Program-made: the position numbers and the translations under genes
Notes under the pieces: generated by a model
Told to the model about the DNA's origin: nothing
Database searches by the model: none
Seen by the model: the letters and a program-made list of their open reading frames with translations, nothing else
Source: Nitrososphaera sp.
GTDB taxonomy: Archaea > Thermoproteota > Nitrososphaeria > Nitrososphaerales > Nitrososphaeraceae
Length of the DNA: 64,000 nt
Direction: 5' to 3'
Assembly (NCBI GenBank): GCA_039938515.1
Contig: JBDUUL010000001.1
Coordinates: 1 to 64,000 of the forward strand
Shown here: positions 34,269 through 42,478 of the stretch, in pieces
Layout: every line of letters begins with the position of its first letter
How positions within the stretch are numbered: the first letter of the stretch is position 1

Positions 34269-35147
34269 TCACTTGAGTTCCTGCCGTATTTGCCGTATAA
34301 GCTCCAACACCTCGTCCGCATCAGCAGCTTCAGGATCGATTTCAAGGTACGAGTTCAGGGAATTCAAAGCCTCTGTCGCATTGCCGCTTTTGTAGAGAAG
34401 TACTCCTCTGTCTCTTATCGCGTCGGGGTTATACCGATCTAGGGCTAGAATCATTTCGTTTGCTCGCTCGTACCTGCCAATGTCGCTGACCTCCGAATAG
34501 CTTGCCTTCAGGTTATTTAGCATCCTAGTGATAACCTGGGCGCTGGTGGCGGCTTCGACAAAGGATTTTGTAAGTGGGATATTCTGATGTGGAAACGACT
34601 GCTCCAGCAGTGTTTTGAGCGAGTAATCGTCCATTATCCTGCCCCCGTTAAACGGGTCTACAATTATTTCGCCGTTTTCTCCCTGCATTACATGCTTTAC
34701 GAGGAAATGCGCGGGAAAACTGACCGGTACCATTGGAAGATTCACCGAGTTAGCAAGCCTCAGGTAAATTACGCAGAGCGTTATCGGAATGCCTTTTTTC
34801 TTCTCAAGCACCACGTTGAGGTAGCTGTTCAGGGGATTGTAATAATCCTCGGTGTTGGGCGAGAATCTTTCGACCTGAAACATCTGCTCGTTTAGTTTCT
34901 CTATCACAAAAGTTGGCCGCGCAGGCGACGTGGGGCTCTTCTTCAAAGCGGCGAGCACCCGATTCCGCACCTCTTCAATCCTGTCGAGATAACCCTGAAC
35001 GTCAAGCCCCGGATAAGCGAGGATTCTAGAGAGATGAAGTGCGTATTCGGCAAGAGAGAAGGGGTCATCCCTGGTTCGAATTTTGCTGACCACGGTGTCT
35101 TCCCAATCAGCAAGCCAAGAGCCGGAATCAGCCCCCCCTTCCAACAA
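34269..35147 (-). CDS. SirB1-like transglutaminase-fold protein with TPR
   Basis: The 292-residue protein has the SirB1 (UPF0162) core: FSLAEYALHLSRILAYPGLD near the start, PLNSYLNVVLEKKKGIPITL, CVIYLRLANSVNLPMVPVSF and PAHFLVKHVM, followed by VDPFNGG. The KKGIPIT.C motif and the HF..H region correspond to the transglutaminase-like site. At the C-terminus (about 225-290) tetratricopeptide-type helices (RANEMILALDRYNPDAIRDR) follow. In bacteria related proteins lie beside prmC and modify or bind translation factors; here there is no such neighbour, so the role is open. TTG 35147 is the start. Confidence 0.8.
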   Translation of the reverse strand: MLEGGADSGSWLADWEDTVVSKIRTRDDPFSLAEYALHLSRILAYPGLDVQGYLDRIEEVRNRVLAALKKSPTSPARPTFVIEKLNEQMFQVERFSPNTEDYYNPLNSYLNVVLEKKKGIPITLCVIYLRLANSVNLPMVPVSFPAHFLVKHVMQGENGEIIVDPFNGGRIMDDYSLKTLLEQSFPHQNIPLTKSFVEAATSAQVITRMLNNLKASYSEVSDIGRYERANEMILALDRYNPDAIRDRGVLLYKSGNATEALNSLNSYLEIDPEAADADEVLELIRQIRQELK

Positions 35148-35344
35148 GATTGGAACTAGGTATAATTTTTCATGTATTTATGTCAATCACGAAAAATTCT
35201 ATCGGCCAAATAGCACATGCTAATAAATTAAATCATCATAAAAGTGCCCTCCTGCGCTATACCCTCAAAAAGGCCCGGATTCAGTATTTACACACATCAC
35301 CGTGAAATTCGAATTTAAGTAAGCCATTCGAAAAATAAAGTAAA

Positions 35345-35354
35345 TACTTTTATT
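35345..35354 (+). promoter_or_regulatory. TATA-like box for the Amt gene
   Basis: TACTTTTATT stands centred about 30 bases before ATG 35380, giving a leaderless or very short-leader transcript. Ammonium transporter genes in such archaea are usually highly expressed. Confidence 0.5.
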
Positions 35355-35379
35355 CAAACCCCCGAACAAGCATCGATAT

Positions 35380-36903
35380 ATGATTTCACGCGGTAGTCCG
35401 GCAACTTTTCGCAAAAAGTACCTTGCGCTGTTCGGCGTAGCAGCCGTGCTTGCCACAGTCTTGGTAAGCACATCAGGTGGAAATGCATTTGCATACCGAT
35501 GGGACGATCCAGCGGTAAAATACCATTGTTTTGTTGACCAGAACAACGACACGAAGATCACTGCTGCTGACGAAGTTAACGGTTCAAACGGCATGGCCCT
35601 TGTGCCCTGCAAGATTGACACAGGTGACAACGCATGGATGCTGACCTCTTCAGCGCTCGTGCTCATGATGACGCCCGCCGGTTTGGCTATATTCTACGGT
35701 GGTCTGGCACGGCAAAAGAACGCTGTAAACACCTTGCACCTCGTATTCATTACTACCGGCGTGATTGCCATCCAATACGTGCTCTGGGGCTACAGCCTTG
35801 CATTCGGACCGGATGCGGGCGGGTACGGCTTCATTGGCACACTCGATTGGGTGGGCCTGAACAACGTACTGCATGACGTACCATCTCTTGCATACGGAGG
35901 CATAACAGGAACAACCATTCCTCACGGAACCTACATGATATTCCAGATGATGTTCGCCATAATCACACCTGCACTGATAGTCGCTGCGCTTGCAGAGAGG
36001 ATGAAGTACAGCGCATTTATCGTCTTTATCGTGATCTGGGCGACTTTTGTCTATGACTTTGCAGCCCACTGGACATGGGAATTGGCGCCAAATAACTACG
36101 GCGCGAACCCCGGTTACGTGGGAGGGTGGGGCGGAACTTTTGGCGCCCTTGACTTTGCAGGCGGAACGGTCATCCACATCACATCTGGTTGGTCCGGGCT
36201 TGTCATAGCACTGATGCTCGGTAGGAGAATCGGATATGGCAAGATCCCAATGGAGCCCCATAACATATCCCTGGTGGTGCTGGGCGCTGCATTGCTCTGG
36301 ACCGGGTGGTTCGGCTTCAATGCAGGCTCTGCGGCTGCAGCTGCAAGTAACGCGACCAGTGCTTTCATCGCAACTCAAGTTGCAACTGGTATGGCTGCTG
36401 TAACATGGGCTCTGATATCTTGGGCGCATACTGGCAGGCCCTCTACTGTGGGCGCTGCTTCTGGCGCGGTAGCGGGGCTTGTGGCTATTACGCCGGCATC
36501 CGGCTTCGTCTCGCCGATGTCATCTATAGTCATAGGCATCCTGGCCTCGGTAGTCTGCTACGCCGCGGTTGCCTTCAAGAACAAGCGCAAGTGGGACGAC
36601 GTGCTCGACACCTGGGGCGTGCACGGCGTCGGCGGTCTCGCAGGGGCACTTCTGACAGGCATTTTTGCCGAAAAGAGGTTTACTCCGTGGGGACACGACG
36701 GACTGGCCTTTGGAAACCCCTTCGCATTTGTGCAGAACGCAGTAGGAGCGTTTGCTGCACTTGCGTGGTGTATGGGTGTGACGGCTGCCATTATCAAGAT
36801 AATGGACATGGTCTGGCCCGGTGGACTGCGCGTCACGCCAAAGGAGGAAGAGCTCGGCCTCGACCTGGCGCAGCACGGCGAGAGGGCATACGTAACAGAG
36901 TAA
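35380..36903 (+). CDS. amt: Ammonium transporter (Amt)
   Basis: The protein imports ammonium across the membrane and supplies the energy substrate and nitrogen source. Eleven transmembrane segments can be traced from about residue 88 to 480. Family motifs include PAGLAIFYGGLARQKN, FDFAAHW-like VYDFAAHWTWE, GGTVIHITSGWSGL with the first conserved His of the twin-His pair, and VHGVGGLAGALLTGIF with the second. Before the first Amt helix is a leader of about 38 residues and an extra segment with cysteines at about 50 and 77. Between them is a loop DQNNDTKITAAD that looks like an EF-hand calcium loop. No GlnK gene lies next to it. Confidence 0.96.
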   Translation: MISRGSPATFRKKYLALFGVAAVLATVLVSTSGGNAFAYRWDDPAVKYHCFVDQNNDTKITAADEVNGSNGMALVPCKIDTGDNAWMLTSSALVLMMTPAGLAIFYGGLARQKNAVNTLHLVFITTGVIAIQYVLWGYSLAFGPDAGGYGFIGTLDWVGLNNVLHDVPSLAYGGITGTTIPHGTYMIFQMMFAIITPALIVAALAERMKYSAFIVFIVIWATFVYDFAAHWTWELAPNNYGANPGYVGGWGGTFGALDFAGGTVIHITSGWSGLVIALMLGRRIGYGKIPMEPHNISLVVLGAALLWTGWFGFNAGSAAAAASNATSAFIATQVATGMAAVTWALISWAHTGRPSTVGAASGAVAGLVAITPASGFVSPMSSIVIGILASVVCYAAVAFKNKRKWDDVLDTWGVHGVGGLAGALLTGIFAEKRFTPWGHDGLAFGNPFAFVQNAVGAFAALAWCMGVTAAIIKIMDMVWPGGLRVTPKEEELGLDLAQHGERAYVTE

Positions 36904-36990
36904 ACCAATCGGTAGCGGCAAGTCTCCGCTCCGAACTCCTTTCTTATTTTCTCTTTCTTGACTCAGAATTTAATGATAAAGCCAAATCTA

Positions 36991-38157
36991 TTACTCGTAT
37001 ACAGCCACGACTTTGGTGCCAGCTCTAACTAGCATTGGACCTACGACCGTCGTGATGGCCACGACCATGCCGACGATCGGGAAAAGCGAACTGCTAATTG
37101 CTCCTAGGTCCTGACCCGTCTTGAGAACGATAAACGAGAACTCGCCAAGTTGAGCCATGGAAAGGCCTATTCCGAGTGCAAACTGCCGCTCGAACCTGAA
37201 GAACTTGGCGCCAAGATACACCCCGCCAACCTTTCCAAGTATCGTCACGAGGCTGATTACCATAACAGGGATCCAGTAAACAGAAATCAGTGAGAGGTTC
37301 ATCAGGGCGCCTATAGTAACGAAAAAGATCGCTGCAAAGATCTCTCTTGTAGGAGAAATCAGGTTCGTTACCTGCTCTGAGAAGCGCGATCCTGCAATGC
37401 ACACCCCTGCAAGAAAAGCGCCGGTCGCGGCGGAGAATCCGAGCTGGTCTGATGCAAATGCCAGGCCAAACGCCAGTCCCAGTGCAAGCATTATCGTTAT
37501 TTCATAGCGTTCTAGTTTTGCGACGAGTGCAAAAAGCCTTGGAACAATTAATACGCCTGCGGCGATGGTTCCTCCGATAAAAAGCCCGATCTTGCCTACG
37601 GTGAAAAGTACCTGGGATAATTCGAAGGAGCCATTTACAACGCCAGAGTGCATGGCGCTTATGAGAACGACGGCCACCAGATCCTCTATTACTGATATTC
37701 CGATGACAATTATAGCCTGGGTGGTCTCCATCTTGCCGGCGTCCTCAAGAACTTTGACAATTATTGCGGTTGAGGTTATGGAAATTGCTGCGGCAAGAAA
37801 CAGTGAATCGTAAAACGACCATCCAAGTCCAAGGCCGACCGCAAAACCAAGGCCGAGCATTACAAGGATTTCAATGATGGCGATGCCCGTACCCATTAAT
37901 CCGATTGCCCGCAGCTGGCTGAGCGGGAAGGAAAGACCAACGCCAAATAACAGAAGCACAATTGCAATATCGGAAAAGTTGTTCAGCATATCCACGTTTT
38001 TTATTAGCGAAAATGGGCCGAAGGGGCCTATCAGAATCCCTGCGACCAGGAAGCCCAGTACAAGTGGTTGTCTGAAAATATACGCAAGCGTGCCTACCGC
38101 TGCGGAAATCAAGAGCAGGTATCCTAGGTCCCCAACAAGTTCTATCCCTGTGCTCAC
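36991..38157 (-). CDS. CPA2-type cation/proton antiporter (Kef-like)
   Basis: This is a 12-13 helix membrane protein of about 389 residues, the bare transport domain of the CPA2 family (Na+ or K+ against H+). It lacks the C-terminal RCK/TrkA-N nucleotide domain that regulates KefB/C. Typical segments are FLVAGILIGPFGPF, IAIVLLLFGVGLSFP, FLAAAISITSTAIIVKVLEDAG, GISVIEDLVAVVLISAM, ATGAFLAGVCIAGS and LSMAQLGEFSFIVLKTGQD. The Asp of the IEDLV motif is the usual ion site. GTG 38157 fits a GATATAG box some 30 bases upstream; an in-frame TTG at 38205 is the alternative. Substrate is unknown. Confidence 0.88.
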   Translation of the reverse strand: MSTGIELVGDLGYLLLISAAVGTLAYIFRQPLVLGFLVAGILIGPFGPFSLIKNVDMLNNFSDIAIVLLLFGVGLSFPLSQLRAIGLMGTGIAIIEILVMLGLGFAVGLGLGWSFYDSLFLAAAISITSTAIIVKVLEDAGKMETTQAIIVIGISVIEDLVAVVLISAMHSGVVNGSFELSQVLFTVGKIGLFIGGTIAAGVLIVPRLFALVAKLERYEITIMLALGLAFGLAFASDQLGFSAATGAFLAGVCIAGSRFSEQVTNLISPTREIFAAIFFVTIGALMNLSLISVYWIPVMVISLVTILGKVGGVYLGAKFFRFERQFALGIGLSMAQLGEFSFIVLKTGQDLGAISSSLFPIVGMVVAITTVVGPMLVRAGTKVVAVYE

Positions 38158-38385
38158 GAGACTATTGGTCTGAAACTGGAAATGCGCTATATCACAACAA
38201 GTCAAGATTACTTTTCTTAATAGACAATATTTTGCTCTGTATTGGAATGACTGCTATTCGAAATATGGACAGTGAGGGTCAACTATACAGTCTGGATACT
38301 CGCTCAATCTGACGGTAGCACTTCTGTGACAACCCTGCAAGTTAGAATAGAAGTTCCAAACCGGCGGGACAAAAAGAAGAAAAGA

Positions 38386-38559
38386 TTACTTGCGTCCCTT
38401 TGAGGGCTTGTTGTTTTGTTCCATCTGATTGCTGCGAGTATTCGATGAGGCTTTGCTCGCAGGGCTGTTCGGGTTGAACGTACTTGGACGCGTCTCGTTT
38501 GGCGTATAGCTGTTTCCGATGTTTATCGGCGCTTTAGAGGTCTTTTGTTGTTCAGTCAT
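38386..38559 (-). CDS. Small disordered hydrophilic protein, 57 residues
   Basis: An ATG at 38559 opens a 57-codon frame. Its product is rich in Asn, Ser, Thr, Pro and Lys (SKAPINIGNSYTPNETRPST and NQMEQNNKPSKGRK), with no cysteine and almost no large hydrophobic residues. Such a sequence would be unfolded on its own, which is common for small nucleic-acid or protein-binding factors. It is too short to identify. It lies in the gap between the antiporter and a small plus-strand gene. I include it because codon composition is consistent along its length. Confidence 0.4.
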   Translation of the reverse strand: MTEQQKTSKAPINIGNSYTPNETRPSTFNPNSPASKASSNTRSNQMEQNNKPSKGRK

Positions 38560-38809
38560 CACTGGTTCTGGGTTGGGTGCCTTACTTGAGTGGGAGTGTT
38601 GTCATGTCCTGTATCACCAAATGTTCAATAACAAAAGTCAATTGTCGTGTCGAGATTGCCCTTCACTGAACCAGTGTGATGCCCGAACGATCAAATGAGC
38701 TCAATGTTTAGGAAATTACTTGACCTCTCCTCACATACGTTATCTATGATGCATTATGTGAAAAAACGTATGACACATGATCTTTCGTTCATTATGATTA
38801 TATATCAGC

Positions 38810-39010
38810 ATGCCGACGGTGCTGTTACCAAAATTGGCCCAGCAGCACAAGGACGCCGAGATTATCAGCGACATACTGCTAAAGGCGGCAAGCGAGCCAG
38901 ACTTCCGCAACATGCTGCTTAGCGACCCTGCTTCGGTACTGGCTAAGTATGAACTTTCGCGCGAGGCCGTTTCTATAATCCGCCGGACCATTTCCGATCT
39001 GTCCCAGTAA
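38810..39010 (+). CDS. Small helical protein resembling NHLP-clan leader peptides
   Basis: The 66-residue product contains DILLKAASEPDFRNMLLSDP followed by ASVLAKYELSREAVSIIRRT. An F...LL.DP...L..Y.L pattern followed by a helix is shared by leader regions of nitrile-hydratase-like/Nif11-like peptide precursors and by stand-alone Os1348-type proteins. There is no Cys- or Ser-rich core at the end, and no lanthipeptide, radical SAM or YcaO gene next to it, so a peptide precursor role is uncertain. A TATA-like ATTATATATC lies immediately before the ATG 38810, too close for its own use; the promoter may be the TTATCTATG at about 38738. Confidence 0.55.
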   Translation: MPTVLLPKLAQQHKDAEIISDILLKAASEPDFRNMLLSDPASVLAKYELSREAVSIIRRTISDLSQ

Positions 39011-39132
39011 GAAAATTCCTATTTGATTGCATGAGCATTCTCTACTTAGAATTGTACGCGCGGAATTTGCGCGTCATGTTTCGCTGACTTACTATTAAAA
39101 TCATTAAAATCCTTTCCTGCGCGCCTTTGCCA

Positions 39133-40197
39133 ATGAACAAACCAAACGCCACGATTGCATTAGCTTTGATTGTAGGCCTAGCATCTGCGGGTCTCGGTTC
39201 GGCTTTTGCACAAACAACTTACTCGGCAAATCCGAGCACGAGTACCGCGGCGACTGGCAACCAAACGAGCACCGCCAGCCCCAGTACAGCAGCTGGTCCG
39301 ACGACGACTAGCAGCTCGAACAGTACCGCTAGCACTGCCAGTAGCACAACACCGACATCATCCAATGTTACGACCTTCAATGCATCCGGAAACATCACCG
39401 GTATCATTTTCCCAACAAGCACTCCAGCCTCCAGCACTGCGATTCCATCAGCTCCCGTCACATCGAGCACTACTTCTCCGTCATCTTCCAATACGACATC
39501 AAGCAGCACAGTTGGTACTGTAAATTCTACCGCTCTTGGTTCTAACTCGACAACGACACCACCAGCTGCCGGAAGCAGCACAGCGGCCGCAGCAACTTCT
39601 GCAACAAGCAACAGCTCAACGTCTACCACTCCGACCACTAGCCCGTCAACGAATACCGGAACAGCAAGCATGACAGCAGCAAATGCGACCGAAACTATGC
39701 CATATCTTCTGGCTGGAAACTGGCAGCTCAGTGTTTCAAATGGCAACGTGTCAAAGTTTAGCGCATCGTTTACCATGGTTCACACTGACGGAACCGGCAG
39801 GCATTCACATAGCATCACCAATTTCCACTCGACCATGAAGCACCCCGTAAGCCTATCAAACACCACACTAATTTCCGGAACAGTTGACGTCATGAAGGAT
39901 GGGTCGGTTCAGTGGTCTAACGTAAGCGCCGCAATAATGATCCAGAACAACAACGTCGTAAGCATCGCACTTGACTCAAAGGCAACCTCCGACCACTTTG
40001 CAGGCCAGCCGATTTACGGAATCACGACCTCCCTGACAAATGCACAGGGAACGCAAATGATCCAGGGTGCAACTACAAGCGCTTCAAACATCGGGCAGAC
40101 AATCACCCAGGGCGCTTCAAACCTGGGAAGCAAGGCCTCTAGTGCATTAAGCAACCTGAGCAGCTCAGTACAGCACGCATTCAATAAGACTAAGTAA
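39133..40197 (+). CDS. Secreted Ser/Thr-rich surface protein
   Basis: A signal peptide (ATIALALIVGLASAGLGSAFA) is followed by about 170 residues composed mainly of Ser, Thr, Ala, Pro and Asn, likely heavily O- or N-glycosylated. A folded domain comes next at about 195-305 (LLAGNWQLSVSNGNVSKFSA, GTGRHSHSITNFHSTMKHPV, TLISGTVDVMKDGSVQWSNV). It ends with a Ser/Ala/Gln-rich helix. The folded part with its His-rich HSHSITNFH could bind metal. I chose ATG 39133 over the upstream in-frame TTG because of the TATTAAAATC box some 30 bases away. The family is not named. A clear terminator hairpin follows. Confidence 0.75.
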   Translation: MNKPNATIALALIVGLASAGLGSAFAQTTYSANPSTSTAATGNQTSTASPSTAAGPTTTSSSNSTASTASSTTPTSSNVTTFNASGNITGIIFPTSTPASSTAIPSAPVTSSTTSPSSSNTTSSSTVGTVNSTALGSNSTTTPPAAGSSTAAAATSATSNSSTSTTPTTSPSTNTGTASMTAANATETMPYLLAGNWQLSVSNGNVSKFSASFTMVHTDGTGRHSHSITNFHSTMKHPVSLSNTTLISGTVDVMKDGSVQWSNVSAAIMIQNNNVVSIALDSKATSDHFAGQPIYGITTSLTNAQGTQMIQGATTSASNIGQTITQGASNLGSKASSALSNLSSSVQHAFNKTK

Positions 40198-40206
40198 GCG
40201 AAGGAG

Positions 40207-40239
40207 CCTTCCGATTGGAAGGCGACCTATCCTTTTTTT
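40207..40239 (+). terminator. Hairpin plus T-run after the Ser/Thr-rich gene
   Basis: CCTTCC and GGAAGG pair around a 4-base loop, and a run of seven T follows nine bases later. It sits between two convergent genes, ten bases after the plus-strand stop. Confidence 0.6.
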
Positions 40240-40248
40240 ATTTACGAT

Positions 40249-41160
40249 CTACCATTTCTTCCCTGCGACCTGCCTTATGTGGTAGTAAATTAACTGCTGG
40301 GCGTAGCCTGCGTAGTAACCATAGCGGGATCGGGCGCTTTCCGATAAAACCTTGTACTGGTTGGGCGTGAGTTTCTCAGCGAACTTTATAGGAGCCTGCA
40401 GTCCGCATACGGAAGCCAAGGCCCTTGCTATCCAGACGTCTATGGGGAATGATTCCAGCTTGTCAAAAGCAAAAAGTAGTACGCAATCTGCTATCTTGTT
40501 GCCAACACCGTCGAGCGACATCAACTCCTCCTTTGCTCTGGCATAATCCATCTTCCTGCAGGCATCGATGTCAAACTCCTTGTTTGAGAGCTTCACGGCA
40601 AGCCCGTGTACGGCCCCGGCACGGTACCCCAGGCCGCAGGTCCGAAGCTCTTCTAGAGAACTCTGCGCCAACCTTTCCGGGGTCGGAAATAAGTGAAACT
40701 TGTGACCGTCAATTATGGCGGTCTCACCGAGTTTAGCACAAAGCTGTGAAAGCATCCTGCGGATCATCTGGATATTCGTATTGCTTGCGCAGAGAAATGA
40801 AACGAGGCACTGGCGCGGATCCTGCCTGAGCAGCCTCAGGCCGCGGTGGGCCCGGACCAAGTTTGATATGAATGGATCAATTGAAATCGACGCAACAATG
40901 GACTCCATGTCGTCGTCCAGCCGAAGGAACCTTGCGACCGCGTCTTGGTTTTCATCGGGAAATGACCTTGCTTCCTCGACCCTGCCGGCTGCCATGGTGA
41001 TTCGAAGTAGTCTCGACCCGTCAACGCCGTACCACTTGTCGCCGATTTTCTGCCACAGAAAGACCTGGCCGCTCAGAATGGTCTTGTCAATATCAATGGT
41101 ATCAAGTGAAGCGTTACGTCCTGCCTGGATAGGCAAAACCATTCTCGAAAAACTTTGCAT
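40249..41160 (-). CDS. ogg: 8-oxoguanine DNA glycosylase (Ogg-type)
   Basis: This enzyme removes 8-oxoguanine opposite cytosine. The N-terminal part (ILSGQVFLWQKIGDKWYGVDG) is the TBP-like wing of the OGG family. The helix-hairpin-helix with the catalytic Lys and Asp reads SLDGVGNKIADCVLL and FPIDVWIARAL, about residues 220-255. LVSFLCASNTNIQMIRRML is also characteristic. The product is close to the usual 300 residues. Starts at ATG 41160 or ATG 41142 are both possible; a longer TTG/GTG frame to 41193 adds an unrelated peptide. It diverges from the phasin-like gene with about 75 bases between them. Confidence 0.9.
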   Translation of the reverse strand: MQSFSRMVLPIQAGRNASLDTIDIDKTILSGQVFLWQKIGDKWYGVDGSRLLRITMAAGRVEEARSFPDENQDAVARFLRLDDDMESIVASISIDPFISNLVRAHRGLRLLRQDPRQCLVSFLCASNTNIQMIRRMLSQLCAKLGETAIIDGHKFHLFPTPERLAQSSLEELRTCGLGYRAGAVHGLAVKLSNKEFDIDACRKMDYARAKEELMSLDGVGNKIADCVLLFAFDKLESFPIDVWIARALASVCGLQAPIKFAEKLTPNQYKVLSESARSRYGYYAGYAQQLIYYHIRQVAGKKW

Positions 41161-41234
41161 AGACCTAATTAAAGTTGTCTTTTGAGTCACCACTCAAATA
41201 GCGTTAAATAACTGGATACAAGACTTGTATTTAG

Positions 41235-41552
41235 ATGACTTCCGGCGAGAAGCCGACCGATCCTGCCGACGCGTTCAAGGCGGCCGTGGAAAAGGGCAGC
41301 AGGGCACAGGAAGACCTGGTCAAGCAGTTCTCCGCAATCCAGCAAGACGCTGCGCAGAGCTATCTCGCAATGCTTAGGGGCCTGACGTTTTACAACGCAA
41401 TGTTCAAGACTACTGTGCAGAGCGGCGGGAGGATATCAATCCCTGAGGCGGAGCGACAAGCCCTTGACATCGATGACGGCGATCTGGTGCAGGTCATAGT
41501 GGTTCCGATTGAGCGACGGCACCGCGAGGGCAAGAAAGAGAATACAAAATAA
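41235..41552 (+). CDS. Phasin-like helical protein with AbrB-type C-terminus
   Basis: The first 65 residues form a long amphipathic helix (DAFKAAVEKGSRAQEDLVKQ and FSAIQQDAAQSYLAMLRG) of phasin type, which coats polyester granules. The end (RISIPEAERQALDIDDGDLV followed by QVIVVPIE) matches an AbrB/SpoVT beta domain, a DNA-binding or dimerisation module. In haloarchaea, phasin and PHA-regulator genes carry AbrB-like domains, and phaE and phaC are present in this window at 2213-3926. A role in PHA granules or their regulation is an inference, not shown. ATG 41235 has a GTTAAATAAC box about 28 bases upstream. Confidence 0.65.
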   Translation: MTSGEKPTDPADAFKAAVEKGSRAQEDLVKQFSAIQQDAAQSYLAMLRGLTFYNAMFKTTVQSGGRISIPEAERQALDIDDGDLVQVIVVPIERRHREGKKENTK

Positions 41553-41570
41553 CACAGGTTTGACTGCGAC

Positions 41571-42401
41571 TTACAACGACATCTGGTTTCCAAGCAAGAA
41601 CCGCAAAACAAGTTTGTTAAAAGTCATCGGCTTTTCAATAAAAGGCACGTGACCGCAGTTCTTTATGACGACCAGCTCCAGGTCAGGGATTTCCCGGTAC
41701 TCCTTGGCGTATTGCACTGGAATCATTTTGTCGCTATCACCCCAAAGCAGCAGCGTGGGGCATGTTATTTTACCCAGCCTGCCCTGAAGGCGAGGGGCAT
41801 ATCTCATGCCAAGCAGTGTGGACATGAAGGCATACTTTGAGTTTGGAAGCTTCATTCTATTTACAAAGTCGTTGATTACATCATCGCTTACGACTGCGGG
41901 ATCGTATGACATTGCGGAAAAAGCCTTCTCAGAGTTCTCGTAGGTGGGATAAAGCGCTGACATTATGTAAGAGTCGAGGACCGGGGTCGAGGTTCTCATC
42001 ATTCCTGCGGGCGATACTAGGACGAGTTTCTCGATCTGCCTAGAGTGGCCAACCGCGTATTCAGTGGCAAGGTGTCCGCCAAACGAAGAGGCCACAATTA
42101 CGGGCTTTAATATCCCTAGGTTTTTGAGGAATGTAGCAAGAAAATCTAAAAAAAAATCCATGGTATACTCGACGGTCGGTTTGTCGCTGTATCCAAACCC
42201 GATGATGTCCGGGGCCACAACCCGAAAGTACCTCGCAAGAGTGGGAATGACAAGATTCCATCGGTCGGCAGACGCCCCTATTCCATGCAGCAATACGACG
42301 ACGCGGTCGGACTCCGACGACAAGACATCCAGGTACCTAACGGAGTAGCCGTTTACGTCGACTATGCGCTGCGGCAGAGATTGCACTTGCAGTAGCTGCA
42401 T
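41571..42401 (-). CDS. Alpha/beta-hydrolase
   Basis: The protein has a complete hydrolase triad: the nucleophile Ser in VIVASSFGGH (about 107), Asp in LLWGDSDKMIP (about 220) and His in NCGHVPFIEKP (about 250). The oxyanion HGIGASADRW (about 40) is also standard. About 276 residues starting at ATG 42401 make up a single-domain enzyme; an in-frame start at 42443 adds a small tail. No secretion signal is present. Esters, lactones or a short PHA oligomer are candidate substrates; the last follows only from the nearby phasin-like gene, which points toward it on the opposite strand. Confidence 0.8.
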   Translation of the reverse strand: MQLLQVQSLPQRIVDVNGYSVRYLDVLSSESDRVVVLLHGIGASADRWNLVIPTLARYFRVVAPDIIGFGYSDKPTVEYTMDFFLDFLATFLKNLGILKPVIVASSFGGHLATEYAVGHSRQIEKLVLVSPAGMMRTSTPVLDSYIMSALYPTYENSEKAFSAMSYDPAVVSDDVINDFVNRMKLPNSKYAFMSTLLGMRYAPRLQGRLGKITCPTLLLWGDSDKMIPVQYAKEYREIPDLELVVIKNCGHVPFIEKPMTFNKLVLRFLLGNQMSL

Positions 42402-42478
42402 GACTGTTTCCTTCACTAATATACCTATGCGGGTAGGAAGCAAAACAGCGGTTGGGTGTATCCGCGCCAGAACTGCGC

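Noticed and set aside
35650-36429. Minus-strand open frame of about 259 codons opposite amt
   Set aside because: It lies wholly inside the clear amt gene and has an unnatural Cys/His/Arg composition.
39230-39680. Repetitive Ser/Thr codons that look like a tandem DNA repeat
   Set aside because: The repeats are low-complexity coding sequence of the secreted protein; no unit of fixed length repeats exactly.
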